A DNA stretch of 7,811 nucleotides, taken from contig CALCOW010000071.1 in assembly GCA_937899935.1 (NCBI GenBank), positions 1 through 7,811 on the forward strand, written 5' to 3'. Numbering within the stretch: the first letter of the stretch is position 1; every line of letters starts with the position of its first letter. Positions 6,687 through 7,811 of this stretch are shown here, piece after piece. The stretch comes from an uncultured Phycisphaerae bacterium (GTDB lineage: Bacteria > Planctomycetota > Phycisphaerae > Phycisphaerales > SM1A02). The notes under the pieces were generated by a model, which saw only the letters and a program-made list of their open reading frames with translations, made no database searches and was not told the DNA's origin. The translations under genes and the position numbers were made by a program.

Positions 6687-7811
6687 ATGTCAACACAATC
6701 GCCTATTCGAACTCGTTTTGCACCAAGTCCATCGGGCCATTTACATGTCGGTGGTGCTCGGACCGCTCTCTTCTGTTTGGCCTATGCCAAGGGGCGTGGT
6801 GGACCACAGGGGCAAATGCTCCTAAGAATTGAAGACACGGACCAGCGTCGTAGCTCAGATGCTGCAAGCATGGCGTTTCTTGAGGATCTGCATTGGCTTG
6901 GTATCTCGTGGGATGAAGGTCCGACTTTTGAAGGCTCTGGCGGAGGTGATACGGGGCCTTACTTTCAGTCCAAGCGGCTTCAGATCTATGGAGAGTATCT
7001 CGAAAAATTGATTGATCAAGGCCATGCCTATCGCGCCTTTGAAACGCCCGAAGAACTTAATGCAAAACGAGCTGAAGCTCGTGCAGCCAAGCAGCCGTAC
7101 CGGTATGACAGAGCCGCCTTATCTCTTTCAAAAGAGCAAATCGAACAACTCATGGCAGCTAACACGCCTTACGTTATTCGCTTTAAGGTGCCAGACAATG
7201 CGATTACTGTTGTTGATGAAGTCCTGGGTGAAGTGACCACTGAAGCTGGTCAGCTCGATGACTTTGTCATTTGCAAAACGGATGGTTTTCCAACCTATCA
7301 CTTGGCTGTTGTTGTCGATGACGCGCTGATGGGCGTGACCCATGTCATTCGCGGCCAAGAGCACCTCAATAACACGCCGAAACACGCAGCGCTTCAAGAT
7401 GCCTTGGGTTTTGATCGTCCTGTGTATGCCCATCTGTCATTGATTATGAATCCGGATGGGTCAAAGATGTCGAAGCGTGACCAGGACAAAACCCTTCGCA
7501 AGGCAGTTAAAGAAGCAGGTTTGACCGAGCCGCCGCTCGGGCAAGATGGGCCAGTGGTTTCACTTTCGGACTGGTCGGCCTGGCTGGGTAGCAAAGATGG
7601 ACAGTTGCGACCCGATGAGACGGAGCAATTGGCCGCTTTGCTTGGTGTGCAGTTGCCTGAAATAAATGTGAATGACTTTAAGCGGGCGGGCTACTTGCCA
7701 GAGGTGCTGATCAATTACCTTGCTTTGTTGGGCTGGTCACCGGGTGGAGACCGCGAGCAGTTTGACATGTCATTTCTGGTAGAGCATTTTGATCTTAAAA
7801 GAGTTGTTAAA
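6687..7811 (+). CDS. gltX: Glutamyl-tRNA synthetase, N-terminal 375 residues (3' end outside the window)
   Basis: This cytoplasmic enzyme charges tRNA(Glu) with glutamate using ATP. The class I signatures are clear: PSPSGHLHVGGARTALF (13-29, the HIGH region), LLRIEDTD (45-52), 'IRGQEHLNNTPKH' (221-233) and K260-M-S-K-R264. The ATG at 6687 is chosen because it puts RTRFAPSPSG near the N-terminus, as usual. No good Shine-Dalgarno sequence is visible, and a TTG at 6666 is a poor alternative. At 118-124 the sequence reads AFETPEE where E. coli has zinc-binding cysteines, so this is the zinc-free type, as I recall for Thermus. After KMSKR an insertion of about 58 residues (roughly 265-328) precedes the conserved 'AGYLPEVLINYLALLGW' (334-350) that leads into the anticodon-binding part. 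The frame stays open to the window end; a full-length protein would be expected to exceed 500 residues. A discriminating or Gln-misacylating role cannot be judged without the C-terminal domain. Confidence 0.95.
   Translation, partial: MSTQSPIRTRFAPSPSGHLHVGGARTALFCLAYAKGRGGPQGQMLLRIEDTDQRRSSDAASMAFLEDLHWLGISWDEGPTFEGSGGGDTGPYFQSKRLQIYGEYLEKLIDQGHAYRAFETPEELNAKRAEARAAKQPYRYDRAALSLSKEQIEQLMAANTPYVIRFKVPDNAITVVDEVLGEVTTEAGQLDDFVICKTDGFPTYHLAVVVDDALMGVTHVIRGQEHLNNTPKHAALQDALGFDRPVYAHLSLIMNPDGSKMSKRDQDKTLRKAVKEAGLTEPPLGQDGPVVSLSDWSAWLGSKDGQLRPDETEQLAALLGVQLPEINVNDFKRAGYLPEVLINYLALLGWSPGGDREQFDMSFLVEHFDLKRVVK

Noticed and set aside
6581..7236. Small + strand open frames at 6581-6832, 6829-7011 and 7012-7236.
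   Set aside because: They are out of frame with pssA and gltX, whose conserved motifs account for this sequence. Nothing in their translations suggests a real protein.

Overview
The window is an ordinary-looking stretch of bacterial chromosome of moderate GC content. Five genes all lie on the + strand and are packed tightly: an 11-base overlap, a 4-base overlap, and gaps of 40 and 45 bases. The first gene is cut by the left edge and the last by the right edge. I see no mobile element, CRISPR array, tRNA, rRNA or phage gene, and no gene-free stretch longer than 45 bases. The base composition looks even throughout by eye.

The host has a Gram-negative type envelope: it encodes a giant AsmA/YhdP/TamB-like protein and a lipoprotein with a signal peptide. 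My best guess is a planctomycete, perhaps from the Phycisphaerae side. Two things suggest this: the glutamyl-tRNA synthetase carries a long insertion right after its KMSKR loop, and the AsmA-like protein has repeated 'FPYP' type beta modules; I associate both with that phylum from memory. A database search would settle it, and I could not run one.

Layout: (1) 1-3793, the C-terminal 1,263 residues of a very large AsmA-like envelope protein, probably a lipid-trafficking bridge protein. (2) 3783-4832, a LOG-family (lysine-decarboxylase-like fold) nucleotide phosphoribohydrolase of about 350 residues, with extra N- and C-terminal domains. (3) 4829-5668, a predicted lipoprotein of unknown function. 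(4) 5709-6641, CDP-diacylglycerol--serine O-phosphatidyltransferase (pssA), a membrane enzyme of phospholipid synthesis. (5) 6643-6670, a strong predicted hairpin in the short gap. (6) 6687-7811, the first 375 residues of glutamyl-tRNA synthetase (gltX).

The first four genes look like one transcription unit. A possible theme is envelope phospholipid: pssA makes phosphatidylserine, the AsmA-like protein may carry lipids across the periplasm, and the lipoprotein sits on a membrane. This is inference from gene order; the LOG-family protein and gltX look like housekeeping genes with no obvious link. I did not find convincing evidence of a new multi-gene system. The most useful leads are the hairpin before gltX, the GltX insertion, the coiled-coil insertion in the AsmA-like protein and the uncharacterised lipoprotein.
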